NCBI GenBank assembly: GCA_016522385.1 | Contig: JAEKFU010000234.1 | Location: 1-7,200 of the forward strand | Source: Pseudomonadota bacterium | GTDB taxonomy: Bacteria; Pseudomonadota; Alphaproteobacteria; Rhizobiales; Aestuariivirgaceae | DNA: 7,200 bases | Reading direction: 5' to 3' | Part shown: one piece after another, positions 1-6,677 of the stretch | Layout of the letters: every line of letters begins with the position of its first letter | How positions within the stretch are numbered: the first letter of the stretch is position 1 | Program-made: the position numbers and the translations under genes | Notes under the pieces: model-generated | What the model was told of the DNA's origin: nothing | Seen by the model: the letters and a program-made list of their open reading frames with translations, nothing else | Databases searched by the model: none

Positions 1-3000
1 GGTTGGGGCCGTAGACCGGGCGGGCGACTTCATCGGCGCGGTCGAGCGGCATGCCGGCAGCGCCGTCGGACACGGTGCCATCAGACAGATCGCGCAGAAG
101 ATGTGTGTGGTCTTCGAGGCGGTTTGCCACAACGTGAATAACGCCGTCATGGGACTGAATGCGACCGCGGATCACGATGAGGCGGGCGCCCATAACTGTC
201 TTGCGATGGGCCTCGAACGCTTTTGGCCAGACGACTGCATTGGCAACGCCGGTTTCGTCTTCCAGCGTCATGAAGATCACGCCCTTGGCAGTTCCGGGGC
301 GCTGGCGGACCAGCACAACACCGGCGACGGCAACTTTTGTGTCGTTTTTCAGATCACGCAATGTGGATGTGGTGACCGCACCGAGTTGCTTGAATACTGA
401 GCGCAGCAACTTCATGGGATGGGCCTTGAGCGACAGATGCAGGGTCTGGTAATCGGCGATGACATGCTCGGCCAGCGACATTTCGGGCAGGTTGGCGGCA
501 GGCTCGTCGCCGATTTCACAGGCATCGGCATGGGCAAAAAGCAGCAACGGTCTTGCCTTGGCAAGGCCGCGCACGGCCCACATCGCTTCACGGCGGGCAA
601 GACCCATTGAGCGGAACGCATCGGCATCAGCGAGGCGCTCCAGCGTACTGACAGGAACGCCGGAGCGCCGGTGCAGCGCATCGATATCGCCATACCTGTC
701 GTGGCGTTTGTCGACAATAGCCAACGCATGCTCCTTGTGCAGGCCGTCGACCTGGCGCATGCCGAGGCGCAGGGCATAGTCCCCCTGCCCGGTCGGTTCT
801 AGGATATTGTCCCACTCACTCATGTTGATATCGACAGCGCGGAGATCCACACCGTGCTCGCGCGCATCGCGGACAATCTGAGCGGGCGCGTAGAAGCCCA
901 TGGGCTGGGCATTCAGCAGCGCGCAGGCGAACGCGGCCGGATAGTGGCATTTGAGCCAGGACGACACATAGGCAAGCAGGGCAAAGCTCGCCGAGTGGCT
1001 TTCAGGAAAGCCATATTCGCCAAAACCCTTGATCTGGTCGAAACACCTAGCGGCGAACTCAGCATCATAGCCGCGGGTGATCATGCGCGAGACCATCTTC
1101 TGTTCCAGTGTCTCAATGGTGCCGCGGCGGCGAAAAGTCGCCATGGCATGGCGTAATGCGTTGGCCTCATCAGGGGTGAATTTTGCCGCATCGATGGCGA
1201 TACGCATGGCCTGCTCCTGAAATAGCGGCACGCCCAGGGTTTTCTTCAGAACGCGCTCCAACTCATCAGAATCGCCATGTTCAGGACCGGGCGACGGGAA
1301 CTCAACCGGCTCCAGGCCCTTGCGGCGGCGCAAATAGGGGTGAACCATGTTGCCTTGGATCGGGCCGGGCCGCACGATCGCAACCTCGATAACCAGATCA
1401 TAGAATTCGCGCGGGCGCAGACGCGGCAGCATAGTCATCTGGGCGCGGCTTTCGATCTGGAACACACCAATAGTGTCAGCGTTGCAGATCATGTCGTAGG
1501 TGGCCTGATCGGTGGCCGGAAAGAAGCTCGCCAGCTCGACGTCAAGCCCATAGTGACGATGCAGCAGCTCGAAGCATTTACGCAGGCAGGTCAACATGCC
1601 GAGCGCCAGCACGTCGATCTTCAGGATGCCCAGGGCGTCAAGATCATCCTTGTCCCACTCAACAAAGGTGCGGTCTTGCATGGCAGCATTGCCAATCGGC
1701 ACAACCTCGCACAAAGGATCCTCTGTGAGCACGAACCCGCCAACATGTTGCGACAGATGGCGGGGAAAGCCGATCAGCTCACCCGACAATTCCAGTGCGC
1801 GGCGCAACGCCGGGTCTGTAGGGTCAAGGCCGGCTTCGCGAACATGTTCATCGGGTACGCCATCGCTGGACCAACCCCATACGGTGCCGGCCAGCGCCGA
1901 TGTGACGTCCTCGGACAGTCCCATGACCTTGCCGACCTCACGGACCGCGCTGCGGGCGCGATAAGTGATAACCGTTGCCGCAATGCCGGCCCGCTCGCGG
2001 CCATAGCGCTGGTATATGTACTGTATGACCTCTTCACGCCGTTCGTGTTCAAAATCGACATCGATATCAGGCGGTTCGCGGCGTTCAGCCGAAACGAAAC
2101 GTTCGAAAAGCAAGTCTATTTCCGTGGGGTCGACGGAGGTGATATAAAGGCAATAGCATACGGCGGAATTGGCCGCTGAGCCGCGGCCTTGGCACAAGAT
2201 GCCCTCATTGCGCGCCCAGTGCACGATGTCATGCACGGTAATGAAATAGAGCGGGTAATCCAGCGTGGCGATGAGCGCCAGCTCCTTGTTCAGCGTGGCG
2301 CGGACACTCTCGGGTATGCCGCTTGGATAGCGCCGTTTTGCGCCTGCCCAGGTCAAGTCTTCAAGATGGCCCTGCGGCGTCTTGCCGGGCGGAACCGGCT
2401 CCTGGGGGTAATTGTAACGCAGTTCATCGAGACTGAACCGGCAGCTTTCGGCAATTTCCACTGAGCGCGCCACAGCGGCATCATGGCCGGCAAATAGCCG
2501 CAGCATTTCATCCGGCGATTTCAAATGGCGCTCGGCATTGGCATTGAGGCGAAAGCCGCCTTGCGCAACCGTGCAGTGTTCACGGATGCAGGTCACGACA
2601 TCCTGCAGCGAACGGCGGTCGGGCAGATGGTAAAGCACATCACCGGTTGCAACTAACGGCGTGCCGGTTTGGATGGCGATGGCTTCGAGACAGGCTATGA
2701 GGTGTTTGTCGTTGCCGCGGTAGTGATGATGGGCGGCAAGAAAGCATGGTGCATCGAGATCGGCGGCAATGTCGTGTACCAGTTTTGTAAATGCGGCGGG
2801 CCGCCATCGCGGCGGCGGTAGCAGAATGAAAATCTGCCCTGCGGCGTGGGCATTGACATCGTCAAGCGTAAGGTGGCAGTCGCCTTTTTCCGCATTCAGC
2901 TTGCCCTTGGTCAAAAGCCGGACAAGCCGACCATAGGCGGCACGGTCGGTCGGATAACACAATAGACTCGGGCCATCGGTAAGATCGAGCCGGCAACCAA

Positions 3001-3202
3001 CCACGAAATGCAGGCCAGCCTTCTTGGCGGCAGCATGGGCACGAACGACACCGGCCAAGGTATTGCGGTCGGTGACGGCAATGGCGCTCAGCCCTAACTC
3101 ACAGGCACGTTCGACCAGTTCATCGGGATGGGAAGCACCGCGCAGAAATGAAAAATTGCTGGTCGCCTGAAGCTCGGCATATCTAGAGCATGATGCTGTC
3201 AT
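1..3202 (-). CDS. dnaE2: Error-prone DNA polymerase DnaE2 (ImuC), C-terminus cut by window edge
   Basis: DnaE2 is the C-family polymerase of the SOS mutasome; with ImuA and ImuB it carries out mutagenic translesion synthesis in the cytoplasm. Read on the minus strand, the frame is open for 1067 codons with no stop before the left edge; family members are roughly 1000-1150 residues, so only a short tail is missing. The start is the ATG at 3202-3200; an in-frame TAA lies just upstream, and YAELQATSNFSFLRGASHP at residues 8-26 is the typical DnaE2 N-terminus (PHP domain). The polymerase core has PDIDVDF at 378-384 (catalytic Asp381 and Asp383) and KIDVLALGM from 528 (third Asp at 530), then the typical FPESHSASFALLAYVSSWLK. 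A helix-hairpin-helix region (about 840-880) and an OB-fold (about 940-1030) follow. No frameshift or lost catalytic residue is seen, so it should be active. The ribosome-binding site is weak. An SOS promoter lies upstream; imuA and imuB are not adjacent. Confidence 0.97.
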   Translation of the reverse strand, partial: MTASCSRYAELQATSNFSFLRGASHPDELVERACELGLSAIAVTDRNTLAGVVRAHAAAKKAGLHFVVGCRLDLTDGPSLLCYPTDRAAYGRLVRLLTKGKLNAEKGDCHLTLDDVNAHAAGQIFILLPPPRWRPAAFTKLVHDIAADLDAPCFLAAHHHYRGNDKHLIACLEAIAIQTGTPLVATGDVLYHLPDRRSLQDVVTCIREHCTVAQGGFRLNANAERHLKSPDEMLRLFAGHDAAVARSVEIAESCRFSLDELRYNYPQEPVPPGKTPQGHLEDLTWAGAKRRYPSGIPESVRATLNKELALIATLDYPLYFITVHDIVHWARNEGILCQGRGSAANSAVCYCLYITSVDPTEIDLLFERFVSAERREPPDIDVDFEHERREEVIQYIYQRYGRERAGIAATVITYRARSAVREVGKVMGLSEDVTSALAGTVWGWSSDGVPDEHVREAGLDPTDPALRRALELSGELIGFPRHLSQHVGGFVLTEDPLCEVVPIGNAAMQDRTFVEWDKDDLDALGILKIDVLALGMLTCLRKCFELLHRHYGLDVELASFFPATDQATYDMICNADTIGVFQIESRAQMTMLPRLRPREFYDLVIEVAIVRPGPIQGNMVHPYLRRRKGLEPVEFPSPGPEHGDSDELERVLKKTLGVPLFQEQAMRIAIDAAKFTPDEANALRHAMATFRRRGTIETLEQKMVSRMITRGYDAEFAARCFDQIKGFGEYGFPESHSASFALLAYVSSWLKCHYPAAFACALLNAQPMGFYAPAQIVRDAREHGVDLRAVDINMSEWDNILEPTGQGDYALRLGMRQVDGLHKEHALAIVDKRHDRYGDIDALHRRSGVPVSTLERLADADAFRSMGLARREAMWAVRGLAKARPLLLFAHADACEIGDEPAANLPEMSLAEHVIADYQTLHLSLKAHPMKLLRSVFKQLGAVTTSTLRDLKNDTKVAVAGVVLVRQRPGTAKGVIFMTLEDETGVANAVVWPKAFEAHRKTVMGARLIVIRGRIQSHDGVIHVVANRLEDHTHLLRDLSDGTVSDGAAGMPLDRADEVARPVYGPN

Positions 3203-3283
3203 TTGGAACCAGCGTGGTTAGCCGCCGGTGGATTTCGACAAGCTCGGAGGGTGTATGAACGAAAAGCTGTATTGCATATTCCA

Positions 3284-3312
3284 ATTTCAGAACAAAATAG
3301 GAACATTGTCAA
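3284..3312 (-). promoter_or_regulatory. Sigma-70-type promoter of dnaE2
   Basis: On the minus strand a perfect -35 TTGACA (3312-3307) is followed by a 17-nt spacer and a -10-like TGAAAT (3289-3284; 4 of 6 consensus bases). Transcription would begin near 3277, giving a leader of about 75 nt before the dnaE2 ATG. The LexA box fills most of the spacer, so bound repressor would exclude RNA polymerase. The geometry is seen directly; promoter activity is inferred. Confidence 0.72.
3290..3304 (-). promoter_or_regulatory. LexA (SOS) operator of the alphaproteobacterial type
   Basis: The plus strand reads GAAC AAAATAG GAAC, which is GTTC-N7-GTTC on the dnaE2 strand. This is an exact match to the direct-repeat LexA site known from alphaproteobacteria such as rhizobia and Rhodobacter. 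It lies 88-102 bp upstream of the dnaE2 start, between the -35 and -10 elements. Repression by LexA and induction by DNA damage through RecA are inferred from this match and from the known SOS control of dnaE2 in the group. Confidence 0.88.
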
Positions 3313-3625
3313 TTTGAAATTGCCTTCAACCACACAAAAACGCGCGCTTACCGATGATGTCGAGGCGATTCCACGCCGGACGGATGCACCTCCGGGTCAA
3401 CACCATCGCCTATCGCATCGTTTTAACAGCCAGCCCGGGACCAAGTGCCGGATCTTACCCTTTCGCTCCAGCCCGTATCTGGCCGCGATACTCCGCACCA
3501 ACGCTCTCGCGCTGTTCGATCCGCAACCAAAGGTGTTCCAACATCTTCCGGGTTGCTTTTGAGTAGCCACCCCGTTTGACGCTGCAATATGATAGGCTCG
3601 CAGCAGTGGTTCAGCTGCCATGGCG

Positions 3626-3630
3626 AAGGG
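3626..3630 (+). promoter_or_regulatory. Ribosome-binding site that decides the Rieske gene start
   Basis: AAGGG lies 7 nt before the ATG at 3638. The upstream in-frame ATG at 3620 has no purine-rich sequence in front of it, so 3638 is the preferred start, giving a product of 394 rather than 400 residues. Confidence 0.65.
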
Positions 3631-3637
3631 CGCGGTG

Positions 3638-4822
3638 ATGAACAAGCTCGAACGATCGCAATTGCTTGAAGACTACAACTCTCTCAAGCAAGCTGAAGCA
3701 TCTCTACCGGCCCGGTGGTATTTTGAGGATGCGCACTATCGTCGCGAGCTTGCCGAGATCTGGCGGAAGAACTGGATTTATGTTTGCCGGGCACGCGATC
3801 TTGGGGATGCGCTGAGCTATCGGACGGTTGAGATCGGTGATCAGAACCTTGTGGTGCTGCGCGACGGGACAGGCGCGCTCAAGGCGTTTCACAATACCTG
3901 CCGGCACCGCGGGTCAATCTTATGCGCCAAAAGGCAAGGACGCCTGAAATCCAAACTGATTGTATGTCCCTATCATCAGTGGTCCTATGCTGTGAACAAC
4001 GGGCGATTGGTGAAGACGACCTCGTTTGCCGAACCGATCGGGTTTGAGAAAAGCGACTATCCGTTGTTTCGCCTGGCTATCGAAGAATGGCGCGGGTTGA
4101 TTTTCATCAATCTTGATCGGAACGCGACATGGGACGCTGGAAAACTATTCGAACGCGAAGCCAGCAACCTGGCCAATCATCCGATCGAAGAAATGGTGAC
4201 CGTACATGAGTGGCGAAAAATCATGGACTGTAACTGGAAGACATTTTGGGAGAATTTCAACGAATGCCTGCATTGCCCAAACGTCCATCCGGAACTGTCA
4301 GACCTGGTGCCGATGTATCGCCGCCGGATCGTTGATCCCAGAGACGTACCAGGCTGGCAGGACCGTATCGGGGAGGATGATCCTAGGTATCGCGGCGGAT
4401 TGCGCACGGGCGGCGAGACCTGGTCGATGGATGGCAGTGCACAGGGCCAGGTTATCGCCTCGTTGACACCTGAGGATCTGGCGCGAGGTCAAACCTATGC
4501 GTCCGCCTTGCCGAGCATGTTCGTCGGCGGCTACGCCGATCACGTCCGCATTGTGCGGCTGTTGCCGCTGTCCGCCGAGCGGACCGAGCTCGTCGCCGAA
4601 TGGCTGGTCACCGAACAGGCCGCCACTGCTGAGGATTATGACGTTTCACAGATTGTCGATTTTGCCATACTGGTGATGGAACAGGATCTGGCGGCATGCG
4701 AGCTAAATCAACGCGGGCTGCATGCGGCCCCACTTGAGCATGGCGTGCTGATGCCGGAAGAATATCACGTAAAGAACTTTCACAACTGGGTGCGCCGGCA
4801 GTTGCCGGACGATGATGAATAG
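3638..4822 (+). CDS. Rieske non-heme iron oxygenase, alpha subunit (probable quaternary-amine type)
   Basis: This is the oxygenase component of a two-part Rieske system: it uses O2 and electrons from a separate reductase to hydroxylate its substrate, which for N-methyl compounds leads to demethylation or C-N cleavage. It is cytosolic, with no signal peptide. The Rieske [2Fe-2S] site is C88-x-H90 with C110-x2-H113 (CRHRGS and CPYHQW). The catalytic domain has NWKTFWENFNECLHC from residue 199. H212, H217 and D350 (EQDLAACELNQ) form the 2-His-1-carboxylate iron site, and E209 sits where the bridging residue between the two metal centres lies. Naphthalene dioxygenase has Asp at that place; CntA-type carnitine oxygenases have Glu. 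The length of 394 residues fits GbcA, CntA and stachydrine-demethylase relatives. It is the first gene of the operon, and no reductase is seen in the window. The family call is firm; the substrate (a betaine or other quaternary amine) is inferred. Confidence 0.93.
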   Translation: MNKLERSQLLEDYNSLKQAEASLPARWYFEDAHYRRELAEIWRKNWIYVCRARDLGDALSYRTVEIGDQNLVVLRDGTGALKAFHNTCRHRGSILCAKRQGRLKSKLIVCPYHQWSYAVNNGRLVKTTSFAEPIGFEKSDYPLFRLAIEEWRGLIFINLDRNATWDAGKLFEREASNLANHPIEEMVTVHEWRKIMDCNWKTFWENFNECLHCPNVHPELSDLVPMYRRRIVDPRDVPGWQDRIGEDDPRYRGGLRTGGETWSMDGSAQGQVIASLTPEDLARGQTYASALPSMFVGGYADHVRIVRLLPLSAERTELVAEWLVTEQAATAEDYDVSQIVDFAILVMEQDLAACELNQRGLHAAPLEHGVLMPEEYHVKNFHNWVRRQLPDDDE

Positions 4823-4825
4823 GCC

Positions 4826-4829
4826 GGAG
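4826..4829 (+). promoter_or_regulatory. Ribosome-binding site supporting a GTG start
   Basis: GGAG is placed 5 nt before the GTG at 4835 and 8 nt before a second in-frame GTG at 4838. The ATG at 4833 overlaps these but is in a different frame, so the methyltransferase must begin with GTG; either of the two is possible. Confidence 0.6.
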
Positions 4830-4834
4830 TAAAT

Positions 4835-5755
4835 GTGGTGGGGACGCTCGATCGGTATCTGACAGGCGGCGTTGCGTTGCTTGATGGCGGAATGGGCCAG
4901 GAATTGCGTAAACGGCGCAATGACGGCGACAAGGCCTTTTGGGGCACCGGCGTGCTGCTGGAATGTCCCGCTGAAGTCCGGCAGGTGCATCTGGACTACA
5001 TTCGCGCCGGCGCCAGGATAATCACCACCAACACCTATACCGTGCTGCGCTCACGGTTGGACCAGTCGGGCAGCATCTCCCACCGGTTTCCAGAACTTAT
5101 GAAGCTGGCCGGGCAGCTGGCTGTTGAGGCGCGTGATGAGGCCGCCACCGATGTGCTGATTGCCGGCTCGCTGCCACCGCTCAACGGCAGTTATCGGCCG
5201 GAATTGGTCGGGCCGTTTGAAGAGATCGAACCTATCTACCGGGAACATGTCGAGCTACTAGCACCTTATGTCGATGTATTTTTGTGTGAGACAATGTCGA
5301 GCGCGGCCGAAGGCTATGCCGCAGCCCACGCGGCACAGGCGGCAGGCAAGCCGGTTTGGGTCGCCTGGACACTCAAGGATGAAGGCTCCAGCCTGTTGCG
5401 AAGCGGCGAGACACTGACCGAAGCCTGGGCGGCGTTGGACGGGCTTGCGGTCGAGGCGGTGCTTGCCAATTGCTGCTGGCCGGAAAGCATCAGTGTAGGC
5501 ATGAAAGAACTGGTCGGTCTTGGCGCGCACTATGCCGGTGGATACGGCAACGGATTTTCAGCCATACCGGCGGGTTGGACGGTACTGGATGAGGGCGTTT
5601 CGGCACTTGGTCAGCGGCGCGGCTTTGCCCCGATAACCTATGCGGCGCATGTCGAAAAGTGGATCGCCGATGGTGCAAAGATTGTCGGTGGATGCTGCGA
5701 AGTAGGACCGAACCATATTGCCGAGATCGACCGCCGGCTGAAGGTGGCGGCATGA
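4835..5755 (+). CDS. Homocysteine S-methyltransferase family protein
   Basis: Enzymes of this zinc-dependent family (MmuM, BHMT, the homocysteine domain of MetH) move a methyl group from a donor such as S-methylmethionine or glycine betaine to homocysteine, giving methionine. The protein is 306 residues, the usual size of a stand-alone member. It opens with the barrel motif LLDGGMGQELRKR, then AGARIITTNTY, and the zinc-ligand cysteines are present: C213 in LANCCWPE and C287/C288 in GGCCEVGPNHI. It starts at a GTG 12 nt after the oxygenase stop and ends inside the next gene by an ATGA overlap, so translation is probably coupled. Its place beside a probable N-methyl oxygenase hints that the donor is a methylated amine or sulfonium compound from the same pathway, but sequence alone cannot name the donor. 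Methionine supply from S-methylmethionine is the main alternative. Confidence 0.92.
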   Translation: MVGTLDRYLTGGVALLDGGMGQELRKRRNDGDKAFWGTGVLLECPAEVRQVHLDYIRAGARIITTNTYTVLRSRLDQSGSISHRFPELMKLAGQLAVEARDEAATDVLIAGSLPPLNGSYRPELVGPFEEIEPIYREHVELLAPYVDVFLCETMSSAAEGYAAAHAAQAAGKPVWVAWTLKDEGSSLLRSGETLTEAWAALDGLAVEAVLANCCWPESISVGMKELVGLGAHYAGGYGNGFSAIPAGWTVLDEGVSALGQRRGFAPITYAAHVEKWIADGAKIVGGCCEVGPNHIAEIDRRLKVAA

Positions 5756-6672
5756 AGGTCGCCATCATCGGAACCGGCGCGATGGGCTCGGTGTATGCGG
5801 CGCTGCTGGCGGATGCCGGCAACGAGGTATGGGCGATAGACAGCTGGCAGGAACATGTCGAGACAATCAACCAGGACGGGCTCAGGCTGGAGGGTTTTAG
5901 CGGCGACCGTACGGTGAAGACGATTCAGGCCTCGGCAAATGCGAGCGATGCCGGCATTTGCGATCTGGTTATCATTGCCACCAAGGCGGCTCAAGTCGAG
6001 CAGGCGGCACAGTCGATCGGCGACATTGTCGATGACGACACCATGGTGTTGGCGATCCAGAACGGCCTCGGGTCGGGCGCGCGCATTGCCCATCATGTCG
6101 CGCATAAGCACATCCTGCTCGGCGTCGCCCAGGCTTTCGGTGCCTCGATCCGCGGACCAGGCCATGCCCACCATAACGGTATGGATCTGATGCGCATCGG
6201 TGAAATGAACGGCGAGATGACCGACCGGCTCTCGTCGGTTGTTGATATGTGGCGTGGCGCCGGCTTCAATGCTGAGGGGTATAAGGATATAAGTCGGGTG
6301 ATCTGGGAAAAGTTCGTGTGCAACGTGACCCTTAGTGCGCCTTGCACGGTGTTCAATCGCACGGTCATCGAAATGATGAACGATCCTGACGCCTGGCAGA
6401 TTTCGCTCAACTGCGCCAAGGAGGCCTACGCCGCCGGTAAGGCCAAAGGTGTCGCGTTCTCTTTTGACGATCCAGCCGCCTATGTCACGGCCTATGCCAA
6501 AAAGGTGCCGAATGCTCGCCCGTCGATGCTGCTCGACCATCTCGATCGCCGCAAGTCTGAGATCGACGTGATCAACGGCATGGTGCCGGTGGTGGCCAGG
6601 GAAGCCGGCACGGCGGCGCCTTACAACGAAGTCGTGTCAGCCATTATCCGGGCCCGAGAGACTGAATTTTAA
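5752..6672 (+). CDS. Ketopantoate reductase (ApbA/PanE) family dehydrogenase
   Basis: This is a two-domain NAD(P)-dependent enzyme of the 2-dehydropantoate 2-reductase family, 306 residues, close to the family's usual 300. The N-terminal Rossmann fold carries GTGAMG at residues 7-12 and an IQNGLGSG segment at the active-site cleft. The C-terminal helical domain has K187 and N191 (WEKFVCNVT), matching the catalytic lysine and asparagine of E. coli PanE, and E270 in KSEIDVINGM, matching its substrate-site glutamate. Asp30 ends the second beta strand (VWAID), a position usually linked to NAD rather than NADP. The ATG overlaps the methyltransferase stop as ATGA, with AAGGTGG about 4 nt upstream as ribosome-binding site; an upstream in-frame ATG at 5659 lies inside the methyltransferase and is not used. 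Operon context suggests a catabolic hydroxy/keto-acid step rather than pantothenate synthesis, so I do not assign panE. Confidence 0.92.
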   Translation: MKVAIIGTGAMGSVYAALLADAGNEVWAIDSWQEHVETINQDGLRLEGFSGDRTVKTIQASANASDAGICDLVIIATKAAQVEQAAQSIGDIVDDDTMVLAIQNGLGSGARIAHHVAHKHILLGVAQAFGASIRGPGHAHHNGMDLMRIGEMNGEMTDRLSSVVDMWRGAGFNAEGYKDISRVIWEKFVCNVTLSAPCTVFNRTVIEMMNDPDAWQISLNCAKEAYAAGKAKGVAFSFDDPAAYVTAYAKKVPNARPSMLLDHLDRRKSEIDVINGMVPVVAREAGTAAPYNEVVSAIIRARETEF

Positions 6673-6677
6673 ACACG

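Larger units (their letters stand above)
3203..3637. other. Divergent intergenic region between dnaE2 and the Rieske operon
   Basis: This stretch holds the dnaE2 promoter and LexA box at its left end and must hold the promoter of the rightward operon. For the operon, a -10-like TATGAT sits at 3588-3593 but has no well-spaced -35: TTGACG at 3576-3581 is only 6 nt away. The promoter is therefore uncertain and may need an activator. No convincing intact gene is present. On the minus strand 3458-3610 is open for 51 codons, ends in TAA (3457-3455) and has a protein-like composition, so it may be a gene relic. I see no tRNA, terminator hairpin or insertion-sequence end. Confidence 0.6.

Noticed and set aside
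1277..2179. 300-codon open frame on the plus strand
   Set aside because: It lies wholly antisense to the dnaE2 polymerase core, resembles no family I know and has no ribosome-binding site. It is a shadow of high-GC coding on the other strand.
3255..3317. 20-codon plus-strand frame (MNEKLYCIFQF...) with GGAGG 4 nt before its ATG
   Set aside because: The ribosome-binding site is good, but the frame lies across the dnaE2 promoter and LexA box and no promoter is seen for it. Probably chance, though a leader peptide cannot be fully excluded.
3203..3562. 119-codon plus-strand frame in the intergenic region
   Set aside because: It crosses the dnaE2 promoter, has no ribosome-binding site and no recognisable protein character.
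3576..3593. TTGACG and TATGAT as a promoter pair for the rightward operon
   Set aside because: The two elements are only 6 nt apart, far short of the 16-18 nt needed. TATGAT alone may serve as a -10 but this is not firm enough to list.
3397..3645. 82-codon minus-strand frame overlapping the oxygenase start
   Set aside because: It begins inside the oxygenase gene, lacks a ribosome-binding site and resembles neither ImuB nor any other known protein.
5638..6540. 300-codon open frame on the minus strand
   Set aside because: It is antisense to the dehydrogenase and the end of the methyltransferase, both with clear family motifs; it is a shadow frame.
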